A program made the translations under genes and the position numbers. Below the pieces are notes generated by a model. It had not been told where the DNA came from, did not search any database, and was given only the letters and a program-made list of their open reading frames with translations. DNA of 6,191 nucleotides from Caldisericota bacterium (GTDB lineage: Bacteria; Caldisericota; Caldisericia; Cryosericales; Cryosericaceae): assembly GCA_026390245.1 (NCBI GenBank), contig JAPLGI010000192.1:1-6191 (forward strand), given 5' to 3'. This document shows, piece by piece, positions 1 to 6,104 of this stretch. Position 1 is the first letter of the stretch. Each line of letters begins with the position of its first letter.

Positions 1-205
1 CCAGAGCCCCGAGTACGACTACCTGCCCGAGTCCTTCCGCCTGCGCAGCACCATCATCAAGCCCGGCACGATGATCGTGCACCAGCCCGACATCCCCGCC
101 CCCGTCCTCATCAACTTCCCTCTCCCCGCCTGGGCCACCCGTGGCGAAGAGGTCGACGACCCGGACCTGGACAAAGCAGCACGAGAGTTCGCGGAGAAGT
201 TCTAA
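1..205 (+). CDS. C-terminal fragment of a probable HerA/DUF87-like ATPase (5' end outside window)
   Basis: An open frame enters from the left edge (first whole codon at base 2) and ends at TAA 203-205, giving 67 residues. The visible part contains [20 protein letters not shown] followed by a beta-rich [13 protein letters not shown] segment and a charged tail. This resembles the last strands of HerA/DUF87-type hexameric DNA-translocating ATPases, in which a '[20 protein letters not shown]'-like stretch closes the fold. None of the diagnostic Walker motifs lie in the window, so the assignment is an inference from the tail alone. Third codon positions are G or C in 60 of 67 codons, much more biased than in the mrr gene that follows 75 bases later on the same strand. 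It could be another ATPase type or an unrelated protein; the coding call itself is much surer than the family. Confidence 0.5.
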   Translation, partial: QSPEYDYLPESFRLRSTIIKPGTMIVHQPDIPAPVLINFPLPAWATRGEEVDDPDLDKAAREFAEKF

Positions 206-268
206 GAGCACCATGTATATGGACTAGACTACTAGCCATTTGTTCCGAAGAGGAAACCGAGAGTCATC

Positions 269-276
269 AAGGGGGG
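269..276 (+). promoter_or_regulatory. Ribosome binding site of mrr
   Basis: AAGGGGGG ends four bases before ATG 281. It is a strong purine-rich Shine-Dalgarno sequence and supports ATG 281 as the start of mrr. No convincing promoter is seen in the 75 bases between the upstream stop and this start, so mrr may be cotranscribed with the ATPase-like gene. Confidence 0.7.
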
Positions 277-280
277 AAAC

Positions 281-1207
281 ATGGCCGTACCAGACTATGA
301 GAGTCTCATGCTGCCGCTGCTCAAGTTCACAGCCGAATCGAAGAAACCTATCTCCACGCAGGAAGCGGTGGAGGCACTTTCAGTGTCGCTCCACCTCTCT
401 GATGGAGATTTGCAGGAGTTGCTCCCCAGTGGAACACAAAGAACCATCGTGAACCGGGTCGGCTGGGCAGCCACGTACATGAAGAAAGCTGGTTTGATCG
501 CGGCAACAAGCAGAGGCTACTATGAGATCACTGATCTAGGTCGAGACCTTCTCAAGACAAAGCCGTCGTCCATCAACAGCCGTTATCTGGAGCAGTATCC
601 GAAGTTCTTGGAATTCAAGAGATCCCGAGGCACGCGTCGGAAGATGGTGGAGAGTTCGGAGAATCCTTCGACTCTATCATCGCACACCCCTTCTGAGGCA
701 CTAGAAACCGCCTACCAGAATCTCCGTGAAGACTTGATTGAAGACTTGCTTACTCAGCTCAAAGTGTCCTCCCCCTCCTTTTTCGAGCGCGTGGTAGTTG
801 ATCTCCTTGTCAAGATGGGATATGGAGGGTCACGTGTCGATGCGGGAAAGGCTATCGGAAGAAGCGGGGACGGTGGGCTGGATGGTATCATCAAGGAAGA
901 CAGACTTGGACTCGATGTCATCTACATCCAAGCAAAGCGGTGGGACTCAAACCCTGTGGGCAGACCTGATCTCATGCAGTTTGCAGGAGCGCTACAGGCC
1001 CAGAAGGCACCAAAGGGAGTCTTCATAACGACCTCGAGGTTCACTGATGACGCTCGAGGCTACGTGACGCAGATTGGCAGCAAGATCGTCCTGATTGATG
1101 GCACCTTGCTCGCGAACTTGATGATTGAGTATGATGTGGGGGTCACGACAGTATCGTACTTCCCGGTGAAGAAAGTCGATCTTGACTACTTTGATGAAAG
1201 CAGCTAG
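281..1207 (+). CDS. mrr: Mrr-family type IV restriction endonuclease
   Basis: The protein has 308 residues, almost the same as E. coli Mrr (304). Known role of the family: a modification-dependent endonuclease that cuts DNA carrying foreign methylation. Residues about 1-95 form the Mrr N-terminal winged-helix domain, with a typical 'VPDYESLMLPLLKF' start and 'NRVGWAATYMKKAGLI' helix. Residues about 160-290 form the Mrr catalytic domain (PD-(D/E)XK fold): FFERVVVDLL with E169, then GDGGLDGII with D201, then IYIQAKRW with Q217 and K219, followed by VGRPDLMQF and GVFITTSRFT. All expected catalytic residues are present, so it is probably active. The end, VDLDYFDESS, also matches the E. coli ending style. 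ATG 281 is supported by a strong ribosome binding site. Third positions are less GC-rich than in the gene upstream, which suggests separate acquisition. It is convergent with the restriction-modification gene at 1621-4743. Confidence 0.95.
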   Translation: MAVPDYESLMLPLLKFTAESKKPISTQEAVEALSVSLHLSDGDLQELLPSGTQRTIVNRVGWAATYMKKAGLIAATSRGYYEITDLGRDLLKTKPSSINSRYLEQYPKFLEFKRSRGTRRKMVESSENPSTLSSHTPSEALETAYQNLREDLIEDLLTQLKVSSPSFFERVVVDLLVKMGYGGSRVDAGKAIGRSGDGGLDGIIKEDRLGLDVIYIQAKRWDSNPVGRPDLMQFAGALQAQKAPKGVFITTSRFTDDARGYVTQIGSKIVLIDGTLLANLMIEYDVGVTTVSYFPVKKVDLDYFDESS

Positions 1208-1224
1208 TCGCTGGAACAGACTAG
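1204..1224 (+). terminator. Small inverted repeat over the mrr stop codon
   Basis: CTAGTC (1204-1209) and GACTAG (1219-1224) are perfect inverted copies separated by nine bases, and the left arm contains the mrr TAG stop. The stem is only six base pairs and AT-containing, and no T run follows. It could help end transcription or protect the mRNA end, but a functional terminator is not established. Confidence 0.25.
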
Positions 1225-1301
1225 TTAGAAGGGTGTGACAGCAGGACTAACCCTATCTGCGCAGGCCTATCGAACCACGTCACTTTCCGTTGTTTCTGTA
1301 G

Positions 1302-1493
1302 GTGTACGACGCCGTCACGATGGCCTTGAAGCTGTATCTGGACGAAAAGAACGGAGGGATCACGACGCACAATACGAGGTTGAGTGCGGGGCTTGGCAGT
1401 ATCAGGGGATCAGATTACATGCAAGCCCTGAAGCCAGTCCTCAATCTCCAGGCTCATCCGGCCGATCCATTTGGCATCGTCTGCTACCCGTGA
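1302..1493 (+). CDS. Unrecognised 63-residue ORF, possible gene remnant
   Basis: The frame opens with GTG 1302 directly after an in-frame TAG (1299-1301) and ends at TGA 1491-1493. No family was recognised. The amino-acid composition is protein-like (VYDAVTMALKLYLDEKNGG, then QALKPVLNLQAHPADPFG), and the same reading style continues upstream of the TAG for about 15 codons (RPIEPRHFPLFL). That would fit the 3' end of a decayed longer gene interrupted by a nonsense codon. No ribosome binding site precedes the GTG. The opposite strand is also open here, so coding status is uncertain. Confidence 0.2.
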   Translation: MYDAVTMALKLYLDEKNGGITTHNTRLSAGLGSIRGSDYMQALKPVLNLQAHPADPFGIVCYP

Positions 1494-1516
1494 AACGATA
1501 GTCTGGAAACAAGAAC

Positions 1517-1548
1517 GCCACCTACGGCGCATTCGCGCTTTCGGTGGC
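1517..1548 (-). terminator. Hairpin in the gap between convergent genes, candidate terminator
   Basis: GCCACC (1517-1522) pairs with GGTGGC (1543-1548). Inside a symmetric 4x4 internal loop, GCGC (1527-1530) pairs with GCGC (1535-1538) around an ATTC loop. Read on the minus strand the hairpin is followed by a T-rich stretch (GTTCTTGTTT), which fits a weak intrinsic terminator for the restriction-modification gene that ends about 70 bases upstream on that strand. No T run follows on the plus strand. The same hairpin would also sit at the 5' end of any RNA made from the promoter-like sequence at 1557-1585. Confidence 0.4.
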
Positions 1549-1556
1549 TCACATGT

Positions 1557-1585
1557 ATTATACCACACCTGTCGAAATGTTCCAA
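1557..1585 (-). promoter_or_regulatory. Sigma70-type promoter-like sequence, minus strand
   Basis: On the minus strand, TTGGAA (plus coordinates 1580-1585) is followed after exactly 17 bases by a perfect TATAAT (1557-1562). Transcription would start near base 1550 and run leftwards through the hairpin at 1517-1548 and towards the end of mrr. It lies just beyond the stop codon of the minus-strand methylase gene, so it does not serve that gene. It is the best promoter-like sequence I found by eye in the window, but it was found by inspection only. Confidence 0.35.
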
Positions 1586-1620
1586 GAAGAGATTGGCTCT
1601 TCAGGAATAGCAGGTCCCAT

Positions 1621-4600
1621 CTAGAGCGATCCAAAGACTTCTGACATACGAACAACCTTATCGATCTCCGTTTGGAGACCCATGGTCCCAGAGAGTGCTG
1701 TGACGACACGGGAGTAGTGGATGGTGTCGGCACTGATGAGGAAGCGGCCTTTGCGGTCCTTGAGCCACTTGGCGAGGACCTGGTAGCCGCCAATCTGGTA
1801 CAACCAGAGATCAGGAATAACGCCATCGAAGTACTGGGTAGGATTGATACTGACGCGCCCGCGGTCGGCGTCGTACTCGACCTTGGTGACAGCACCGTCT
1901 CCCTTGCCACAGAAGCGGCTGATGGGGTTGTCGAGGCCGGGCGAGCGCATCAGGTGCAGGTCAATGAGTTGCTGACCAAGGTCGGCCAACTTGAGAAAGG
2001 TGTCACGGTCCTTGGTGAACGGGATGCGCGGGAAATCGACCCTGAGGAACTCGGCATAGCGCTCGCGATAGGCCGGTGAGCATAGAATGGCATAGACATA
2101 GGCGAAGAGCTGCTCAGGCAGGACAGTGGCATCCATGAAATCGGGGATAGTCTTCCACGCCTCAGGGCGAAGGTTGCTGGTTCTCGTTGGTTTCTCACTG
2201 CTAGCCACGTCAATGAGTAGGGAACCAGTGGCTGCTGCTCCGGCACTCTCATATGTGTATAACGGCAAGTTGACATTGCCTCCACGGTAGAAAAGGTTGA
2301 AGTCCTCTATGCTGTCGCTACACCAACAGACGTTCCACGGTGCGGCATTGCCAACCACCTGTCCAGCACGACCAACGCACAAGGCAACGTTTGGCTTCAG
2401 CATGTGCTGCATGATCTCGCGACGTGGCCTGTCTATGAGTACATCGTCATACATGATCCAGCGCGAGTCGAATGGCCGGTATGACACTGGTGCAATGGAT
2501 CTCGCCAGACGATTCAGGTCGCACCCGTGCCTGGCGGTTCGCAGAGACCAGTCATGCGTATTCTTCAGCCGCAGCGCCTGCTTCACGTCCTCGTCCGAAA
2601 GTTCCGGACTGCACAATTGCCGAGCACGCGCCGTCAGTTCTTCCCGTGTGAAACCCACGACCAATCCGTCTCGATGCGTCTTGATGCCCGTAGACTTCTC
2701 CGAGAAAAGGTCTACCACTCTCGGCCATTGCTCGTATTGGTCGGCAAGTGTCACGTCCTGTGGACTCAGAAAGTATGTGTCGCTGCGTGGACTAAGCTCC
2801 TGCCATTCAGTCTGAGCCATCTGTCCGTCGCCAAGTTCTACATACTTGGCGTCACGGCTTCCCCACAGATTGCCATACCAGATACCCTTTGAGATCCCTT
2901 TGCGCTTGACGGCCAGAACGATCGCAACGCCCTGCCGAATATCAAAGACGTTCTCGTCCTTGCTGCCATCGGGACACTGCTCTTTCTTGAGGGAATTTCC
3001 GTGGAGATTGAGGATGTGCAGTTGGTCGAATGATGTCATCAGCGACTGGCGCATGCCGCGGAACGTCGGGTTGTCCAGATAACTGTGGTTGGTGATGAAT
3101 CCCAGGACGCCCTCACCCGCCTGGTCAATCTTCCACTGTGCAAAACGAATGAACTTGACGTAGTCGTCTTGCAGCATCTTGGAGTTCTTCTCGCCCAGGG
3201 GCTTGCCGTCAACCTGCTTGTAGTCATCGATGAGCGCTGAAATCCATGCGCCCTTGTTGCTGCTGGTGCCCGAATACGGCGGATTGCCCATGATCACCAG
3301 GACCGGCTGGGTGGTCTTGACGGCCTCGGCCATGTGGGATTCGTCTGCCAGGGGTGACAGGCCGGGGATGGGGTTCTGCTCGGCTGTGCTGACGTCCAGC
3401 GTATTGGTGAGGTACAGCTTGAAGCGGTCGTCGGTGCTCATGGTGTAGCCCAGCTCAGTGAGCAGGGTGCCCATGCGCAGATGCCCGATGGCATAGGGGG
3501 CCATCATCAGCTCAAAGGCGTAGAAGTCGCGCAGCACGTGCCCTTTGATCCAGCTGTCCAGACTGCCGTCACCGTACTTGGCCTTGTAGGTCTCGGCAGC
3601 CAGGCGCACGGCAGTGGCAGGGAAGGTCATGGTGCCAGCAGCAGGATCGAGGACGGTGACGCTGGGGTCGGCCAGGCCGTCGGGCTTGCCGAAGGAGTCG
3701 CGCAGGATCTGGTCCACGCTGCGGACGATGTAGCTGACCACGGGCTGGGGCGTGTAGTAGACACCATGCTGTTTCTTCTTGGCCGGATCGTATTCGCCAA
3801 GAAAGGTCTCGTAGAAGTCGGCTATTGGATCGCGGCCGTTCTTGTCATAGCCCTTGAACACCATGTCCGTGTCGGCAACTGCCAGCACGTCGGCGATGTC
3901 GTCGATGATGACGCGCAGGCGTTCGGGCGTATCACCGATGGAGATGTACTTGAACAGTCGGCACAGGATACCGATGGTCGCCGGGATGCCATCAATCGCA
4001 GTCTGACGGGTGAAGGTGCCGGTCACGCGCATGCGCGCCGCGAACAGGCCATAGGTGATGGTCTGCGCGTAGAGGTCGGCAAAGGTGTCACTGGTCAGAT
4101 CGGACATCAGGACTTGCTTGAACTCTGCCATCAGGTTGACGAGTTCGCTGACCCGCTTGTGGCCCTCATCGTCCACCAGCTGCGCCAACACCTGTTGTTG
4201 CAGGTATCGTGTGCGGTCAGCCAGCGCGACTGCCAGCGTCTGGGCTGTATACTCCTTGGGCAACTGGAAGTCGAAGAAGCGTTCAACTAAGTCGCGGAAC
4301 TGATCTTCGTGCTGAAACGGCACCTTCATGCCAGCTTGCAGCGCCTGCAGGGATCCGATCGTCACGGGCTGGCCCATCGGCTGTCCGAAGCGGTAGAGCC
4401 GGAACTCCAGGAAGTTGGTGAGGATGACATTGGGGAAGGCGGTGCGGTACCGCTTGAGCTGTTCGCTGACTTCGACACGGTCCAAGTTGGTGACTGCCGG
4501 ACCCTTGGCCTCGATGTAACCAGTGACATGCTGCTGGCCACTCCAGACACGCATGTCCGGGTTGCCTGCCTCGGTCTGACGAGGGAGGACGGTCAGCGTC

Positions 4601-4743
4601 GCGTGCGCGCTGCTGAGCTGCGACCCCAGCTCTTCCCAGAGCTGCTTGAGCACGTCATAGTACGACTCCTCGCGCGCGTCGCCGCGGTGATACTGCTGCG
4701 CGACCGCCCCCAGATACCTTTCCACCGATGCCCTGAACGTCAT
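1621..4743 (-). CDS. Single-chain type ISP-like/type IIG restriction-modification enzyme (N6-adenine methyltransferase plus nuclease)
   Basis: This 1040-residue protein probably both methylates and cleaves DNA. Domains in order: an N-terminal PD-(D/E)XK nuclease, about 1-130, with NPDMRVW (D63) and YIEAK (E78, K80) as candidate catalytic residues; a helical connector with QTITYGLFAAR (227-237); an N6-adenine methyltransferase core with HGVYYTP (326-332), the SAM-binding loop DPAAGTMTF (366-374) and the catalytic motif NPPY (487-490); and a type-ISP-like C-terminal region with GIKTHRDGLVV (686-696), SYRPFDSRW (754-762) and LIDRPRREIM (769-778), presumably including target recognition. No Walker A or helicase motifs are seen, and the protein is about 500 residues shorter than helicase-bearing type ISP enzymes such as LlaBIII. 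The SAM loop has Met where Gly is usual (GTG to GTM). ATG 4743 is preceded by a strong ribosome binding site. The gene is divergent from fic and convergent with mrr. The recognition sequence cannot be predicted. Confidence 0.9.
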   Translation of the reverse strand: MTFRASVERYLGAVAQQYHRGDAREESYYDVLKQLWEELGSQLSSAHATLTVLPRQTEAGNPDMRVWSGQQHVTGYIEAKGPAVTNLDRVEVSEQLKRYRTAFPNVILTNFLEFRLYRFGQPMGQPVTIGSLQALQAGMKVPFQHEDQFRDLVERFFDFQLPKEYTAQTLAVALADRTRYLQQQVLAQLVDDEGHKRVSELVNLMAEFKQVLMSDLTSDTFADLYAQTITYGLFAARMRVTGTFTRQTAIDGIPATIGILCRLFKYISIGDTPERLRVIIDDIADVLAVADTDMVFKGYDKNGRDPIADFYETFLGEYDPAKKKQHGVYYTPQPVVSYIVRSVDQILRDSFGKPDGLADPSVTVLDPAAGTMTFPATAVRLAAETYKAKYGDGSLDSWIKGHVLRDFYAFELMMAPYAIGHLRMGTLLTELGYTMSTDDRFKLYLTNTLDVSTAEQNPIPGLSPLADESHMAEAVKTTQPVLVIMGNPPYSGTSSNKGAWISALIDDYKQVDGKPLGEKNSKMLQDDYVKFIRFAQWKIDQAGEGVLGFITNHSYLDNPTFRGMRQSLMTSFDQLHILNLHGNSLKKEQCPDGSKDENVFDIRQGVAIVLAVKRKGISKGIWYGNLWGSRDAKYVELGDGQMAQTEWQELSPRSDTYFLSPQDVTLADQYEQWPRVVDLFSEKSTGIKTHRDGLVVGFTREELTARARQLCSPELSDEDVKQALRLKNTHDWSLRTARHGCDLNRLARSIAPVSYRPFDSRWIMYDDVLIDRPRREIMQHMLKPNVALCVGRAGQVVGNAAPWNVCWCSDSIEDFNLFYRGGNVNLPLYTYESAGAAATGSLLIDVASSEKPTRTSNLRPEAWKTIPDFMDATVLPEQLFAYVYAILCSPAYRERYAEFLRVDFPRIPFTKDRDTFLKLADLGQQLIDLHLMRSPGLDNPISRFCGKGDGAVTKVEYDADRGRVSINPTQYFDGVIPDLWLYQIGGYQVLAKWLKDRKGRFLISADTIHYSRVVTALSGTMGLQTEIDKVVRMSEVFGSL

Positions 4744-4745
4744 GT

Positions 4746-4754
4746 CCCCTCCCT
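4746..4754 (-). promoter_or_regulatory. Ribosome binding site of the restriction-modification gene
   Basis: On the minus strand AGGGAGGGG lies two bases before the ATG at 4743-4741. The core AGGGAG part is about six bases from the start codon, a usual spacing, and it supports this start. Confidence 0.6.
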
Positions 4755-4782
4755 GGGTCCACCGAACGTTTCTATGTCAACC

Positions 4783-4788
4783 ATTGTA
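4783..4788 (-). promoter_or_regulatory. Candidate -10 element for the restriction-modification gene
   Basis: The minus strand reads TACAAT, five of six matches to TATAAT, about 40 bases before the start codon. No recognisable -35 box lies 16-18 bases upstream. A perfect TTGACA also occurs on this strand (4775-4780), but no -10 box follows it at the right distance. The promoter is therefore only tentatively placed. Confidence 0.25.
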
Positions 4789-4830
4789 GTGCAGAATGCA
4801 GGAATACACACAGTCTTGGCTTGAGGGGCT

Positions 4831-4860
4831 GAAGACAGGAAAGTGCAGGAGAAGACAGGA
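4831..4860. repeat. 10-base direct repeat in the divergent intergenic region
   Basis: GAAGACAGGA occurs at 4831-4840 and again at 4851-4860. The ten bases between them (AAGTGCAGGA) are a weaker third copy sharing the AGGA end. The copies are spaced 10 bases apart, so all lie on one face of the DNA helix. The array sits between the divergent restriction-modification and fic genes and just upstream of the candidate fic -10 box, a fitting place for a regulator site. No regulator gene is visible in the window. Confidence 0.4.
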
Positions 4861-4884
4861 TGATACGAAGAGGGCACATTTGGC

Positions 4885-4890
4885 TATACT
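4885..4890 (+). promoter_or_regulatory. Candidate -10 element for fic
   Basis: TATACT matches the -10 consensus at five of six positions and lies 83 bases before ATG 4974. There is no good -35 box at normal spacing. The rest of the 230-base region 4744-4973 shows no gene or RNA that I can recognise. Confidence 0.2.
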
Positions 4891-4963
4891 ACCAGTACAG
4901 CGGCTGGGGACAACGCTGATGGCGCATGTGCTGCGTGCCAAGTGGGTGATTTGTATCCCCGTT

Positions 4964-4968
4964 GGAGG
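4964..4968 (+). promoter_or_regulatory. Ribosome binding site deciding the fic start
   Basis: GGAGG ends five bases before ATG 4974. An in-frame TTG at 4962 would extend the protein by four residues, but it lies immediately before this site, so the site could not serve it. ATG 4974 is therefore preferred. Confidence 0.75.
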
Positions 4969-4973
4969 CAGCA

Positions 4974-6104
4974 ATGTTCTCCCCCAGGTTTACGATAACA
5001 AATGCCATGACCGCCGACCTGACGCGCATCGAGCGCGCCGTTGGCTTTCTGTCGGCTGCGCGACTCTCGGATGAATGGATCCGTGACATGCAGGCGAACG
5101 CTCTCACTCTGGAAGCACACCATACGACGCATATCGAGGGTACACAACTGACACTTGAGCAATCGACCCAGCTGCTGGCCGGACAGATGCTACCAGAGAC
5201 TGATCCGGACGATGTGCGCGAGCTGCTCAACTACCGGACCGCATTTGACCTGGTCGCCGAGTATGTCGGAAGTGGCGAGCCCGTCACTGAAGCGTTGATC
5301 CGCGAGATTCACAAGCGGTTGGTCAAGGATGTGCGCGGGGGCTCGGCAACGCCTGGCCAGTATCGACTTGGTCAGAACCTGATCGTCAATTCGGTGACCA
5401 GGGAGACCGTCTACACTCCTCCGCCCGCTCATGAAGTGCAATCATTCATGGCCGATCTCGTGGAATGGATTAATGCAGACACAGGCATCAACACGGTTCT
5501 GGTCGGTGGCATAGCACAGTTCCAGCTGGTGCACATCCATCCATTCATCGATGGCAATGGGCGAACTGCCAGATTGCTTGCCACACTGGTCATGTACCGC
5601 GGCAACTACGATTTCAAGCGCTTGTTCACCATCAGCGAGTTCTACGACCGAGACCGATCCGCATACTACGCAGCTCTGCAGACCGTGCGTAGTTATGACA
5701 TGGACATGACGGGTTGGCTCGAGTACTACGTGAGCGGTCTGGCTACGCAAATGCAGGAAGTACAAAGCAAGGGCGAGCAAGTCATCAAGACCGGCATCCT
5801 GCAGATCAAGGCAGGAGCAGCGGGTCTCTCGGGGACCGCCCTGAGCATGTTCTCTGCAATCCTCAGGGACGGTTCTCAGACTCCAGCCGATCTCATGGCC
5901 AGGCTCCACATCAGTCGCAGCACCGCTACGAGGCCAACAGGTAGGTACTGCGTCACCTTACTGCGTCACCTTACTGCGTCACCTTACTGCGTCACCTTAC
6001 TGCGTCACCTTACTGCGTCACCTTACTGCGTCACCCTCACTATTGGCCCACCAGATCCTGGAGCACTTCTTCGGTTGAGACCACCTTGCAGTAGATCTGG
6101 TTGA
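4974..6104 (+). CDS. Fic-family protein (probable AMPylator) with truncated, repeat-replaced C-terminus
   Basis: As read, the protein has 376 residues. Fic enzymes usually transfer AMP from ATP to a hydroxyl side chain of a target protein. The catalytic motif [12 protein letters not shown] (189-200) is complete, with the essential His189. An N-terminal TTHIEG (51-56) matches the inhibitory [S/T]xxxE[G/N] motif, with Glu55 expected to block ATP placement; being N-terminal, this makes it a class II, self-inhibited Fic protein. [11 protein letters not shown] and VYTPPP (residues about 130-150) are the usual flap region. The C-terminal part begins a winged-helix domain ([18 protein letters not shown], about 303-320), which then breaks off. 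From residue 325 the frame runs through the 13-base tandem repeat, giving a [13 protein letters not shown] period, and stops inside the antisense isochorismatase gene. The last ~50 residues are therefore probably not ancestral. The target protein is unknown and no separate antitoxin gene is visible. ATG 4974 is chosen for its ribosome binding site. Confidence 0.88.
   Translation: MFSPRFTITNAMTADLTRIERAVGFLSAARLSDEWIRDMQANALTLEAHHTTHIEGTQLTLEQSTQLLAGQMLPETDPDDVRELLNYRTAFDLVAEYVGSGEPVTEALIREIHKRLVKDVRGGSATPGQYRLGQNLIVNSVTRETVYTPPPAHEVQSFMADLVEWINADTGINTVLVGGIAQFQLVHIHPFIDGNGRTARLLATLVMYRGNYDFKRLFTISEFYDRDRSAYYAALQTVRSYDMDMTGWLEYYVSGLATQMQEVQSKGEQVIKTGILQIKAGAAGLSGTALSMFSAILRDGSQTPADLMARLHISRSTATRPTGRYCVTLLRHLTASPYCVTLLRHLTASPYCVTLTIGPPDPGALLRLRPPCSRSG
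5946..6036. repeat. 13-base tandem repeat (minisatellite), 7 copies
   Basis: The unit TACTGCGTCACCT is repeated without spacers at 5946, 5959, 5972, 5985, 5998, 6011 and 6024. Six copies are identical; the last ends in C instead of T (TACTGCGTCACCC). The array lies in frame at the 3' end of fic and four bases from the stop codon of the convergent isochorismatase gene. The near-perfect identity indicates recent expansion or active homogenisation. There are no stops in any forward frame of the array. Confidence 0.97.

Noticed and set aside
220..240. Inverted CTAG-ACTA-CTAG before mrr as a hairpin or operator
   Set aside because: Only four base pairs long with mismatches outside; too short to call.
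1672..2079. Plus-strand open frame of 135 residues
   Set aside because: Antisense to the 3' part of the restriction-modification gene, with no family recognised.
3481..4290. Long plus-strand open frame of 269 residues
   Set aside because: It lies wholly antisense to the methyltransferase and connector part of the restriction-modification gene, whose family motifs are clear; it is low in recognisable structure and rich in V, G, D, H and Q, as expected of a shadow frame.
4752..4780. Perfect TTGACA on the minus strand as the restriction-modification gene's -35 box
   Set aside because: At 17-18 bases spacing the -10 position reads CCCAGG or similar, with no match to TATAAT, and it overlaps the ribosome binding site region.
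4962..4973. TTG 4962 as the fic start
   Set aside because: The GGAGG ribosome binding site lies at 4964-4968, after this TTG and five bases before ATG 4974, so ATG 4974 is the better start.
5442..5909. Minus-strand open frame of 155 residues
   Set aside because: Antisense to the Fic catalytic region, which has an intact HPFxDGNGRxxR motif.
5946..6036. CRISPR array
   Set aside because: The 13-base units abut with no spacers and there are no cas genes; this is a plain tandem repeat.
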